From Thozetella sp. PMI_491 (lineage: Eukaryota > Ascomycota > Sordariomycetes > Chaetosphaeriales > Chaetosphaeriaceae), in the NCBI GenBank assembly GCA_021432635.1, contig MU270036.1, positions 99,995-163,994 of the forward strand: a stretch of DNA of 64,000 nt, written 5' to 3'. Every line of letters begins with the position of its first letter. The stretch's first letter is position 1. The notes beneath the pieces were generated by a model that ran no database searches, was not told the DNA's origin, and saw nothing but the letters and a program-made list of their open reading frames with translations. Positions 56,238 to 64,000 of this stretch are shown here, one piece after another. The translations under genes were made by a program, and so were the position numbers.

Positions 56238-56882
56238 ATGAGATCGCAGAAGTTCTGGCACTTGGGCTCCGATGGCCGACAAGCAAGGGAACCTGTGTCC
56301 CAGCGAGTACGACGCCACGTCCACGCCGTTCACCTTGCCCACCGCTCCCGGAACGCCCCATTGTCTTACAACGAAATGGTGCTCGAGGCCGACCGAGTCT
56401 CCTCCAGGGTCACCATCGTGGCAGCAGTGTGCTCTTGGTGGACGATGGCTGGCTTCCTCATCCTACCTGGCGCCTTTGTCTCTCTCTCCAGGTCCAAGCT
56501 CCTCCAAGCGCAGCCTGATCTCACGCAACACATCCAAGTCACTCTCCCCATTCTTGCTGTACTCTGTTTCCTCTCGGGCGCTGGTGTGATCTGCTTCCTC
56601 TGGCGAAAATTTCATTCCAAAAACAATTATGTTTGGCTTTCCAACCGGCTGCTTTTGTACGTACCACATCTAGCTTCCGTGGGACAATGCTAATGATGCA
56701 GACCAACCCTTGTTTCTGCTGCCAATTCACTGTATGCTATACTCGTCAACATATACACAGCGCAGGAAGGCTACTGGTCGTGGCAGGCCTACTTTGCGTT
56801 TGCATCGGTCTCGCTCACGGTGGTTTCTATGGCTTTGGCACTGGCTTTCTATTATTACCGGCTCAGAGCGTTGCAGCACTGA
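56238..56882 (+). CDS. Four-helix fungal integral membrane protein (2 exons)
   Basis: Exons 56238..56656 and 56702..56882 (donor GTACGT, branch GCTAAT, acceptor TGCAG) encode 199 aa. From PLSYNEMVLEADRVSSRVT on it matches a common fungal membrane family: helix 1 MAGFLILPGAFVSL, helix 2 LAVLCFLSGAGVICFLW then RKFHSKNNYVWLSNR, helix 3 TLVSAANSLYAILVNIYTAQ, and helix 4 AYFAFASVSLTVVSMALALA. Function is unknown. The 5' end is doubtful: an ATG at 56272 in good context (CCGATGGCC) opens another frame whose 27 residues (CPSEYDATSTPFTLPTAPGT) look like a natural N-terminus. It would join the conserved part only through a one-base shift near 56355, so this copy may be slightly damaged. Confidence 0.68.
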
Positions 56883-56959
56883 TGGGGGAGAGTATATTCG
56901 TCTTGCTAGTGGTTTCGGCGTTAGAATAGCTGCGTCCTCTTGATCCCATCTGACCAACT

Positions 56960-57393
56960 TCCCCTGTACACATTCCATCCTGACCCGCACGTACCGTGAC
57001 AATGCCAGCCTATCCAGCGACAACTGTGACCATTGCACTGAGACGAGAATTTGTGCAGCCATACCTGAGTTCGGCTCGCAAGGACCGTGGACGGCACCAG
57101 CCTACACCTGGCCTCCGGTCAAAATCCGGCGCACCTCCAGCGCCACATCCATGGATCATAGCGCTGCCAGTGAAGTCTATACCCTCGGCAAGAGAGACCT
57201 TCGACAGGGCCCTATTCCGCCCGCCGCCCAATCTGAGGCGGCTGGGCTCCCAACCGAGCTCGTTGAGTCCGGCGATGCCAGGCCCAAAGTCTCAGGCGTG
57301 AGTCGCATATTCTTCGAAGAGAGCGCCCCTCGACACGTGCCTCTATACGACCGCCCCCGCTGGTGGAAGCTGGAGGAGCTAGATAGGGAGTAG
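56960..57393 (+). CDS. Possible short gene or exon, unknown
   Basis: A plus-strand frame is open from about 56943 to the stop at 57393. It contains LSSDNCDHCTETRICAAIPE, WTAPAYTWPPVKIRR, then from an ATG at 57151 MDHSAASEVYTLGKRDLRQG and ends DRPRWWKLEELDRE. Composition looks coding, but the first ATG leaves only 80 residues, and I cannot find a sure upstream exon. It may be an 80-aa protein starting at 57151 or the last exon of something larger. Confidence 0.3.
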
Positions 57394-57522
57394 CGGTGCG
57401 CGGCGAACGGTTGGGAAGGTTTAGTGACGCAGATAGACAACGTGGCACGCTTCCCGCGAAGTTCTCCTGCTTGGTGAAGCCCGGGTCTTGAAAGTGACTG
57501 CGATGGGAATTTGCAATGGTAT

Positions 57523-57870
57523 ATGCATGGTTCGTGTCGAAGTGGCACGGTTATAAGACCAGAGGCATTGGAGGACGAGGATATCAAGAACTATGTCCAG
57601 CGGTTCTATAATACGAAGAAAGAAGAGCTTAAACTGAAATCGTTCCCAGGGCCTGTTGGTGTACTGCCTCTTATCTACAGCCTATCATGCGCCGCCCCTC
57701 GGTACTGCCACTGTCCTACCAAGATTCCTCTTCTTGGCCGGAATTGCCGTTCCATGCTCTGGCCCAGGGAGTTCACCATGGATCCTGCCGCGCTGTGGAG
57801 GGATTGGGCCCAGGACACTGGTACCCGGCACTACCTGCATGAAATAACACTGATGGAAAATCAGACGTGA
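57523..57870 (+). CDS. Possible small hypothetical protein
   Basis: A 115-codon frame starting at ATG: a charged first half (EALEDEDIKNYVQRFYNTKK) and a cysteine-containing second half (CAAPRYCHCPTKIPLLGRNC) followed by DPAALWRDWAQDTGTRHY. No domain is recognised. Just 28 bp separate its stop from the end of the convergent DUF3723 gene. It may be an independent small gene or continue the frame ending at 57393. Confidence 0.3.
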   Translation: MHGSCRSGTVIRPEALEDEDIKNYVQRFYNTKKEELKLKSFPGPVGVLPLIYSLSCAAPRYCHCPTKIPLLGRNCRSMLWPREFTMDPAALWRDWAQDTGTRHYLHEITLMENQT

Positions 57871-57900
57871 AAATTATCTAGCAGAAAGCGTCTAAATAGG

Positions 57901-60561
57901 TTATAGTTCCTCTTCCTCTTCCTGAACCGTATTGATTGGAAAGGGATTCGGCTGCGCCGAAGGACCTCCCTCTTCAGCCATATCCATAGGGTCCGGGGCT
58001 ACAAAGACGATAGCATCTCGCTTCCGTTGGTCCCTTGCGGCAATCCGCTTCTTTCTATCACTTGTCATGTTTTTGTCAACTGGACCGACCTTTGGAGGTG
58101 GGCCATCGCGCTGCTTAAACTTCTTCTGCACCGGTTCCGCGGGCATTTCTTGTCGAATTGTCGATAGTTCGAACTGCGGGCGTAAGTGTTTTCGCGCTCC
58201 TGGTGCTTCATCGGCCGCTTCCTTGTTCACACTCCGAATGGGGGGCTTCATACGCCGAATGGGTGGTATAACTGATGTGAAACTATCGAGTGTAGGAACA
58301 AGGCTCGTAGTAGGGCGGCTCGGTTCCTGATCCCGTCTCGCTGGGGAGATGTTATGCCGTTGCGTCGTTGGGATCGCCAGGCCATCACGGATGCCTTCAA
58401 TGCTGGCACCCCACTTGGGGTTCGCCACGAAGACAGAACGAGCAGCTTCGCGGCCAAAAGTAGTAGTGGTTCCGCCCGGCACTGGCGTTTTAGCAGGGTC
58501 GAAGGGTTCAAACCGATGGTCTTTTGGGACGATTTCCGTAGCCGTCGGTGCTGACGAGCCTGTCGTTTGAATGGGTGCTGCCTCGGCACTCTGCGCTACG
58601 CCGGGCCCGGGGGTGCTTTCGACCGGAGGGAGATCTGTTCGAGCCGCTTCGCGACCCAGCGTAGCAACCTGTTGCGCAAATCGAGCAGGGATGCCCGGGA
58701 CTGGGACCGCTCCAGCACGATGTGCAGGCTTTTTAGCTGCACGTGCTATGGCGGGTCGTCCCAAGACGGATCGAGCTGCTTCGCGCCTTGGAATCACTGG
58801 AGCGTGTTTTCGGGCTGTCTTCGGGGCGGCAGAACCCGGTTTCTTGTGTCTATCAGCTGAAGTCGAACCAAAGTAGCGAGATCTCGGTCGGATCCTGTTG
58901 CCCGGAGGCTCACGGGGAGCACCCGGACGGTCGTCCATCTGCTCGTCCTCCTGGCCCGAAACAGGCTCCTCGCTATAGTCCTCCATTTCCAAGTCTCCTG
59001 ACCCCTGCTTGAGAACGATGGCATGCTCTCCAAAGAATGCCGTCATCATATCCAGCAAGACGTACTCGGGATTCGGTTGGCGACGCCTCGTGGCGGCGAG
59101 CCGGGGAAGGAACCCGTTGGTCCGTAAAGCCCAGAATGTCCGCGTGAATGGCCTGCCGCCTCTCCAGTCCGGCATTTCCCGCCAGGGGGGGTCCACTCGG
59201 AGTCCGGGGTCGCTGGGCTGGGACTGGGCTGCCGTGACATTGGAGGTTCGAAATCCGAGTTCAAAGGCGAGGTGGAGGACGTAGGTGACGCATTCCGCGG
59301 CGACGCTGGCATTGAAATTGTCTTCTTGCCAGTCCTCGCGGGGCGGCTGTCTGTCCTGGAGCCATGGGAAGAGCCGTGCGCATACCAAGTTAAGCTGCTT
59401 GAATGCGTGCGCCGCCGTTGCTGGTCCCTCGATGTCTCTCATCTCGTGGTCATCAAACTCAACTTGTGCAACTTCTGGGGCTACCCACCCGTCGGAAAGA
59501 AGCTCATAGATCGTAGGGCTTCGCTTCTTGCTGCTCTTGCATAGAGGCAGGTTGTCCACGACGTGTCGAGCCAAGACCTTGGCTCCAATGCCCACGAATT
59601 TCATGTTTTCTTGAAAGGTTTCGAGGCTCGGAATGACTCCCTTGAGGGCGAGGATGTTCCGTCGTAGCATATCCCGATCGCTGGCGTCCACCTTCGGGAA
59701 CAGCGTGCCGCTGCTGAACAAGCGGTTGATCGTGTCCGCGTCTCCCGCGCAGACCTCTGGCATTCGGAATTGCAGCACACGAATGCTGTCGATATCGATG
59801 TTCTGCATGATCGTCCTCTTCCCTTCGCATATTTTCTCTTTCCAAACCACATAGATGTGCTGGAGAAAGGCTATGATCTGCTCGTCCATATGCAAAGCAA
59901 GCCACTTGTGGAAGTTGCCGAGTTGTAGTCCCTCCATCATGCCTTCGATCTCGGATAGACTGTTTAGGGCCTTGACGATGGGCAAATTCTTGGGTCGAAG
60001 AAGCATCTTCATGTTGCGCTCTTTGGGTTCCGTGAGAGAGCCCATGCAGACTGCGTGCGTGACCTCGTCGCGGCGGTGGCTGTCCACGATTTTCTTGTAC
60101 AGCTCTCCATCTGACTGTTGTGGCTCGTGGGAGAATGCGGAAATGAGTTCGAGCAATGGGTCGAGCACTGGTTTGTCAGTCCACGGCCAGATTTCGGGGA
60201 GATTTGATGGCTTACATTCCGCGGAGAACAGATGGACGACGAGAGAAGTCTCGTCGCTGCGCTTGGCCGCCGCGGCGAGATACTCACCGTAGAGGCATGG
60301 CAGTCGGATCCCGGTGACAAGAGGCAAGTCCTTGCCCTTCCTCCGAGCGCGGAGCTGATCGGCGGAGAGCCCCAGATGCGCTAGGATCCGACCGAACCTC
60401 GCTTCCTCCACGGTGCAGGGTATTTGCACCTCGGTAGCGCCTGCTTTGGACAGGTTCTTGAAAATTCTTGCGAGTCTCTCTCGCACTCGGAAGCTGATCT
60501 GCCTCTGGTGCGGGAAGTCCAAAGAGTCGAGAGGAACTCGCACAGCGCCAAGGGACGTCAT
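57901..60561 (-). CDS. DUF3723-domain protein
   Basis: An intronless frame; starting at the ATG at 60561 it encodes 886 aa. The frame is open further upstream, but those codons lack an early ATG and run into the telobox region, so the start before TSLGAVRVPLDSLDFP is preferred. DUF3723 is seen from about 85 to 340: LPCLYGEYLAAAAK (usual CLHGRHRI), LISAFSHEPQQSDGELYKKI, MKMLLRPKNLPIVKALN, LQLGNFHKWLALHMDEQII, FRMPEVCAGDADTINRLFSS and GVIPSLETFQENMKFVG. The C-terminal 300 residues are disordered, with three REAAR motifs, basic patches (DRKKRIAARDQRKRD) and an acidic end. DUF3723 genes are frequent Starship cargo of unknown function, probably nuclear. It is transcribed divergently from the RING/patatin-like gene. 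Confidence 0.85.
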   Translation of the reverse strand: MTSLGAVRVPLDSLDFPHQRQISFRVRERLARIFKNLSKAGATEVQIPCTVEEARFGRILAHLGLSADQLRARRKGKDLPLVTGIRLPCLYGEYLAAAAKRSDETSLVVHLFSAECKPSNLPEIWPWTDKPVLDPLLELISAFSHEPQQSDGELYKKIVDSHRRDEVTHAVCMGSLTEPKERNMKMLLRPKNLPIVKALNSLSEIEGMMEGLQLGNFHKWLALHMDEQIIAFLQHIYVVWKEKICEGKRTIMQNIDIDSIRVLQFRMPEVCAGDADTINRLFSSGTLFPKVDASDRDMLRRNILALKGVIPSLETFQENMKFVGIGAKVLARHVVDNLPLCKSSKKRSPTIYELLSDGWVAPEVAQVEFDDHEMRDIEGPATAAHAFKQLNLVCARLFPWLQDRQPPREDWQEDNFNASVAAECVTYVLHLAFELGFRTSNVTAAQSQPSDPGLRVDPPWREMPDWRGGRPFTRTFWALRTNGFLPRLAATRRRQPNPEYVLLDMMTAFFGEHAIVLKQGSGDLEMEDYSEEPVSGQEDEQMDDRPGAPREPPGNRIRPRSRYFGSTSADRHKKPGSAAPKTARKHAPVIPRREAARSVLGRPAIARAAKKPAHRAGAVPVPGIPARFAQQVATLGREAARTDLPPVESTPGPGVAQSAEAAPIQTTGSSAPTATEIVPKDHRFEPFDPAKTPVPGGTTTTFGREAARSVFVANPKWGASIEGIRDGLAIPTTQRHNISPARRDQEPSRPTTSLVPTLDSFTSVIPPIRRMKPPIRSVNKEAADEAPGARKHLRPQFELSTIRQEMPAEPVQKKFKQRDGPPPKVGPVDKNMTSDRKKRIAARDQRKRDAIVFVAPDPMDMAEEGGPSAQPNPFPINTVQEEEEEL

Positions 60562-60805
60562 TTTGGAGGTTCTGAGTCGACCAATGCTGTGAGAGTACCT
60601 TGTCGCCGGAAATAAATGCATTAATGTCGAGCGCTCTTTTCGCATGTCCGCGTTGGCGTTGACTGAGCTTTGGCCGGGAACGAGAACGGGAAGCGGGGAC
60701 GGGAACGCGAGAAAAGGGGCTAACCCTAACCCTGATCTCCGATGAACATAAACAAAATACGGAGGCACAGCCAAGGGTTACTCGAGCGACAGACGGGTAC
60801 TCGCC
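60562..60805. promoter_or_regulatory. Bidirectional promoter with telobox
   Basis: This 244-bp gap separates the start codons of the divergent DUF3723 and RING/patatin-like genes. It holds TAACCCTAACCCT at 60721-60733, two telomere-type units (a telobox), plus GGGAACGAGAACGGGAAGCGGGG-type purine repeats at 60676-60700. Telobox motifs are bound by Myb-type telomere-binding proteins in several eukaryotes; here a role in co-regulating the two genes is inference. Confidence 0.5.
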
Positions 60806-63227
60806 ATGGCGGACTGGATTCTACCAAGACGCGGGCCGCCCGGGCTAAACAGCCCTTTCCTCATAGAGTGTCGGGGTGCCTACAGAGTCTTCGACAGGAC
60901 AGGTTCCCCGCCACGCCTCGTCGTCGCCATTGGCGACGACGAAAAGCGCCGCTTCCTCCAGCAAGCTCTAAACGCACCGATCTACGCGAGCGGCGGGATC
61001 GCGCTACGGCCGCTGCTGCCTTCCACGATCGTCGCCGACTGCGATCTGCAGAACCTCCATGAGCTGCTGCCGATCGACTCCAGGCGTCCCAGGGATGAGG
61101 ACTGCCGTCACGCTGTGCTCTACCCCCCGGAGATACATTCCGTCCAGATCGTCGAGCTGGCCCAAGAGCTCTGCTGGCAGGCTCTGGCGCCCTTTTCTTG
61201 CCTCATCCTTTTCTTCGCTAGAGATTTCCACGGGCTCGATCCCGTCGCCCACTTCCTCAGCGCGTGGGTACAGCGCGCGATGGCGGACCCTATCGAAGCA
61301 CCGCCCAGAATCCTCGTGGTATGCGATGAACTCAAGGAGACCCAGCGCGCGCTCATACGCCACCTCCGAGCCAACCTGCGGGCCGCGTTCCAAGCCCTCG
61401 ACCCACGGCGCCGCGTCTCGTCCTCGTCTGTGAACTCTCACTACCGCAAGGCCTTCGAAAGCGTCCAGCTTCTCCCCAGCATAGACGCGGAGACGCTGCA
61501 TCTCCACACGGAGGATCTCTTCGCCGTTCGAGGACTACGGGGCCTGGCGTTCTCGTCACACCATCTCAAGGCACTGCTGCAGCAAGTCATCCGCGATTTC
61601 GGCCGTAATCCACGCCAGGCGTTTAATGTATACAGCGCAAGCCGTCTACGGAATCCGGTAGCCGCCGACCTCTCTGATCATGTCGTCAATCTCTTCCTCG
61701 CAAGCAAGGGATCGGATCTCGACGTCATCCCGATCGTTGCCTCCGCCTTGGAGTTCAATGCCCACCCGCCTGGGATGCACTGTAAGTCCTTGGGCACGCA
61801 TGTCCACCACCCGGCCGGAACTGACAGATCCAAAGTCTTCCATCCCCGACGCACTTTCGAGAATTTCTACCAGGCCGCATTGTCTCGTGCGGAAGGGCGG
61901 CTCGCGTTGCATGACCTGACCTCCCGGGTACGTCAGCGCTTCGTCGTGATGGCAATGCAGAGGAGAGAGCAGTCCTCCGCGCAGGCACACCTCCGCTTTC
62001 TAGCGCAGCAGGTCTCCTGGGAACAGTGCAGGAGCGACGACACTTGTCTCATGTGCGTCGCGCAGAGACCGAGCGTCACGTTGACGTGTGAGCACCGGCT
62101 GTGCAACCCATGCGCCATCGTTTGCTCCGGATCGGGCTCCGGTCCGTGCCCGGTGCCTCGCTGTCCACTCTGCCAGGCGGAAAATGACCGGGCCATCGAG
62201 CTGCGGCCGCCCACTGCGGGATTGCGGGTGCTCGAGCTCGGCGGCACGGTCCACCACAAGCTCATGGTGCTTCGGTTCCTTAAAGACGTGGAACGTAAGA
62301 TCGGCATGAGGCGCTATCCCCTCGGGAAACACTTTGACCTCGTCGTAGGCTCTGAGATCGGTACGTCGCACGAGGGGCTAGTCCATTGCCATACTGACCT
62401 CTACAGGCGCATACTTCGTGCAGACTGTCTTCTTGGAGGGCTGGTCCCTGGCGGACTGCGCCTATCACTTTCGTCGACTGGACAACCCTAAGCTCGACGT
62501 CAAGCGGTCCGTCGTCTCTTTCGGCAGCGGACTCGAGTGGGACCTCGGGAGGACGAAGTATGTCAATTCTTCAGAAACCACCCTCGTGGTCAGGGGCCAC
62601 ACCTTCTACACCTCGGACAAGCCGTCGTCAGTTGCCAGCCGCCCGGGGCGGACCGAAATCGCGGTCCACTGCCAGGGGGTGCGCGGTGACGACCCCCAGG
62701 CCGCAGCGGACCGGCTATTTGCATCTCTCTTCTATCTCGAGCTCACGGCGCTTCCCGATTTTTATGCGGGTCCGGAGCGCGCGTGCCTGCGCCTGCAATG
62801 CCGCGTGCCGCCTGGTCCAGCGCTAGTGGACCTTGTCACAGGTCTCCAGCAGAGACAGGCGCGCATGTACTACGGCGGTGACAACACAGACTACGCATCG
62901 GAGCTGCTGGTCAGTCCGAAGGCGCTCGCCCGCTGCCGCCGAGGGGGGGTGTTCTCCAGGGCCTTGACGATCCCGGTGCGGTCCATGTCGTCCCCCCTTG
63001 ACGTGCGGATCGACGGGCTCAGCGGGCCCCAGCACATCAGCAACTGCCCTTATGAGCTTCAGAAGCTCGTCCGGGATCAAGGATTGGATTGCGTGTTCGG
63101 CCGGAAGGACCATCGGGATCTGACGCAGGAAGGGGCGTCGACCTTTGTGATGTTTGAAGCGATCGACAGATTGAGCCGGGCACTGGAGGGCGTCATTAGT
63201 CTCTGGGCCACAAGGCTCAGTGCGTAG
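60806..63227 (+). CDS. RING-finger plus degenerate patatin-like protein (2 exons)
   Basis: Exons 60806..62360 and 62407..63227 (46-nt intron, donor GTACGT, acceptor CTACAG) encode 791 aa; the ATG context CGCCATGGCG is optimal. Residues ~414-456 form a C3HC4-type RING (CLMC, TCEHRLCNPC, RCPLC). From 473 the sequence follows the patatin pattern: LRVLELGGTVHHKLMVLRFL, RRYPLGKHFDLVVGSEIGAY, then FLEGWSLADCAYHFRRL. The oxyanion loop (normally DGGGxRG) is degenerate, and the nucleophile elbow reads GSEIG, with Glu where the catalytic Ser should be. It is therefore probably an inactive lipase fold. The ~410-residue N-terminus and ~170-residue C-terminus are unassigned. Patatin-like genes are recurrent Starship cargo. 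It could be a ubiquitin ligase using the dead patatin fold for binding; that is inference. Confidence 0.8.
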
Positions 63228-63599
63228 CTAGTGTTGGAGTATATGCGAAAAGCATCGTCAATTCTTCCGCCGTCCTGTCCCTTTGTCGCTTGCGTGAACA
63301 GGCCGCCTCCAAAACTAGCGGCAATTTAGGCCAGTAGATCAGGCTAGTGCCACCTATCCAAGTACCAGAAGAGTAGCGCCAAGTACGCAGGGCTGAATGA
63401 GTCATGGCACAGTACCTTCGAAACTAGGCTACATGACTTTCATGACCCTACCTTTCCCATTTCAGTCTAGCTTAGTAACTTGGCTATAGAAAGTTCTAGA
63501 ACGAGTTGGAAGGGAATAAATTGGCGTCTTCTCCCACACCCTTCCTGAGGCACGCTAGGAGAGAAGAAATAAAGAAGAACCGTGAGGGATTAAATAGCA
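63228..63599. other. Intergenic, no gene seen
   Basis: A short gap between the RING/patatin-like gene and the convergent NLR-like gene. The latter part is AT-richer and nothing is recognised. Confidence 0.6.
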
Positions 63600-64000
63600 C
63601 TATCTATAAGACTTAGTAAACCCTAGAATTGACACAAGCCCAGAGTTATAGCCTAAGGCTATATCCCCCCTTAAAATGTCTGATATCTGTGGTCTGTAAT
63701 CCGAGGGAAGCCATAGCAGACCCTGTCCTTGGTATGTGACCCAGGTTTTATCTATATTTAACCCATATCCCACGGCCTGCGGTAAAAGACTTAGAAGTTT
63801 AGTATTAGTGTCCGAAGAGCGAGACATTATGGTAGAGCCTAAATCAAAACTGCCAACACTGGTATAGAGAAAGCGAGGGGCAGAGACATCAAAATTAAGG
63901 GAGGTGATATAGCCGATTTCGAGCGTCGCCATACACTGGCCGGTCGTGGGATCCCAGATCTTGATAGTCTCGTCGTCAGACCCGGACGCGAGCCGGCCGT
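63600..64000 (-). CDS. C-terminus of a NACHT-WD40-like NLR (partial)
   Basis: The frame is open from the right edge of the window to a stop at 63600, so the 5' part lies outside. It begins in a WD40 repeat (RLASGSDDETIKIWDPTTGQ) and ends with the C-terminal cap seen in HET-E/HNWD-type proteins: ATLEIGYITSLNFDVSAPRF, TWVTYQGQGLLWLPSDYRP and IALGYNSGLVSILGF. These fungal STAND receptors have an N-terminal effector domain, a NACHT NTPase and WD40 sensor repeats; only the last repeat and cap are visible here. NLRs are a regular Starship cargo class. The segment is AT-richer than its neighbours, but the visible reading frame is intact. Confidence 0.78.
   Translation of the reverse strand, partial: GRLASGSDDETIKIWDPTTGQCMATLEIGYITSLNFDVSAPRFLYTSVGSFDLGSTIMSRSSDTNTKLLSLLPQAVGYGLNIDKTWVTYQGQGLLWLPSDYRPQISDILRGDIALGYNSGLVSILGFTKSYR

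Larger units (their letters stand above)
50200..64000 (+). mobile_element. Captain-bearing end of a putative Starship element
   Basis: The region begins with a DUF3435 tyrosine recombinase read inward and continues with a DUF3723 gene, a RING/patatin-like gene and a NACHT-WD40-type NLR, all of which are recurrent Starship gene classes. The segment is GC-richer and less decayed than the DNA to its left. The element must extend past the right edge. The left boundary is a guess between the dioxygenase stop codon and the captain start; no terminal repeat or target duplication can be checked because only one end is present. Confidence 0.7.

Noticed and set aside
60562-60774. N-terminal extension of the DUF3723 frame (up to 71 residues)
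   Set aside because: The longest version begins with TTG rather than ATG and would place the telobox and purine repeats inside coding sequence; the ATG at 60561 fits the family start better.
1-64000. CRISPR arrays, bacterial-type operons, ribosome binding sites and rho-independent terminators
   Set aside because: The window is fungal nuclear DNA; repeats found are tandem without unique spacers and genes carry spliceosomal introns.

Overview
The window is nuclear DNA from a filamentous ascomycete (Pezizomycotina, probably a Sordariomycete or relative). Evidence: short GT-AG introns with GCTAAT/CTAAC-type branch points, pyrimidine-rich promoters, fungal-only families (Clr5, HET, SAT4-type rhodopsin domain, DUF3723, DUF3435), and AT-rich tracts typical of repeat-induced point mutation (RIP). 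It is an accessory, repeat-rich compartment. About 15 genes can be built exon by exon; the rest is decayed sequence. Exon junctions were placed by hand from splice signals and reading-frame continuity, without transcript data.

Left part, 1-31 kb. A RIP-like AT-rich block (1-3.05 kb) holds a four-copy 141-bp tandem repeat and ends in a ~300-bp module that recurs near 22 kb. Then come a coiled-coil protein gene (3.7-4.8 kb), a CorA-like membrane protein (5.8-8.1 kb), a 792-aa membrane protein (9.8-12.2 kb), a Clr5-domain protein (13.9-15.4 kb) and a secreted PQQ-type sugar dehydrogenase-like protein (16.3-17.4 kb). At 18.2-20.8 kb three broken genes abut (ankyrin, NB-ARC/TPR, pfkB kinase). A small cysteine-rich secreted protein (23.9 kb) and a 493-aa unknown (29.3-30.9 kb) follow.

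Middle, 32-48 kb. A RIP-mutated HET-domain pseudogene and two inverted TPR remnants are followed by a tRNA-Leu(CAA) locus. That tRNA gene carries, besides the ordinary anticodon-loop intron, a 54-bp GT...AG insert in the D arm, and its 3' half is tandemly duplicated. Next are an 846-aa cysteine-cluster protein and a 395-aa SAT4/rhodopsin-type membrane protein. From 42.2 to 48.8 kb little is supported.

Right part, 48.8-64 kb, is GC-richer and gene-dense. After an Fe(II)/2-oxoglutarate dioxygenase gene comes a four-exon DUF3435 tyrosine recombinase (51.0-54.9 kb), the 'captain' type of gene of Starship giant transposons. It is followed by an unknown gene, a four-helix membrane protein, a DUF3723 gene, a RING plus degenerate patatin-like gene divergent from it, and the C-terminus of a NACHT-WD40-like NLR running off the right edge. 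Captain first, then DUF3723, patatin-like and NLR cargo, is the usual Starship arrangement, so I read ~50.2 kb to the right edge as the captain-bearing end of a Starship. The captain has six C2H2-like fingers and two chromo-like domains at its C-terminus, which suggests a recombinase with a chromatin- or DNA-targeting tail.
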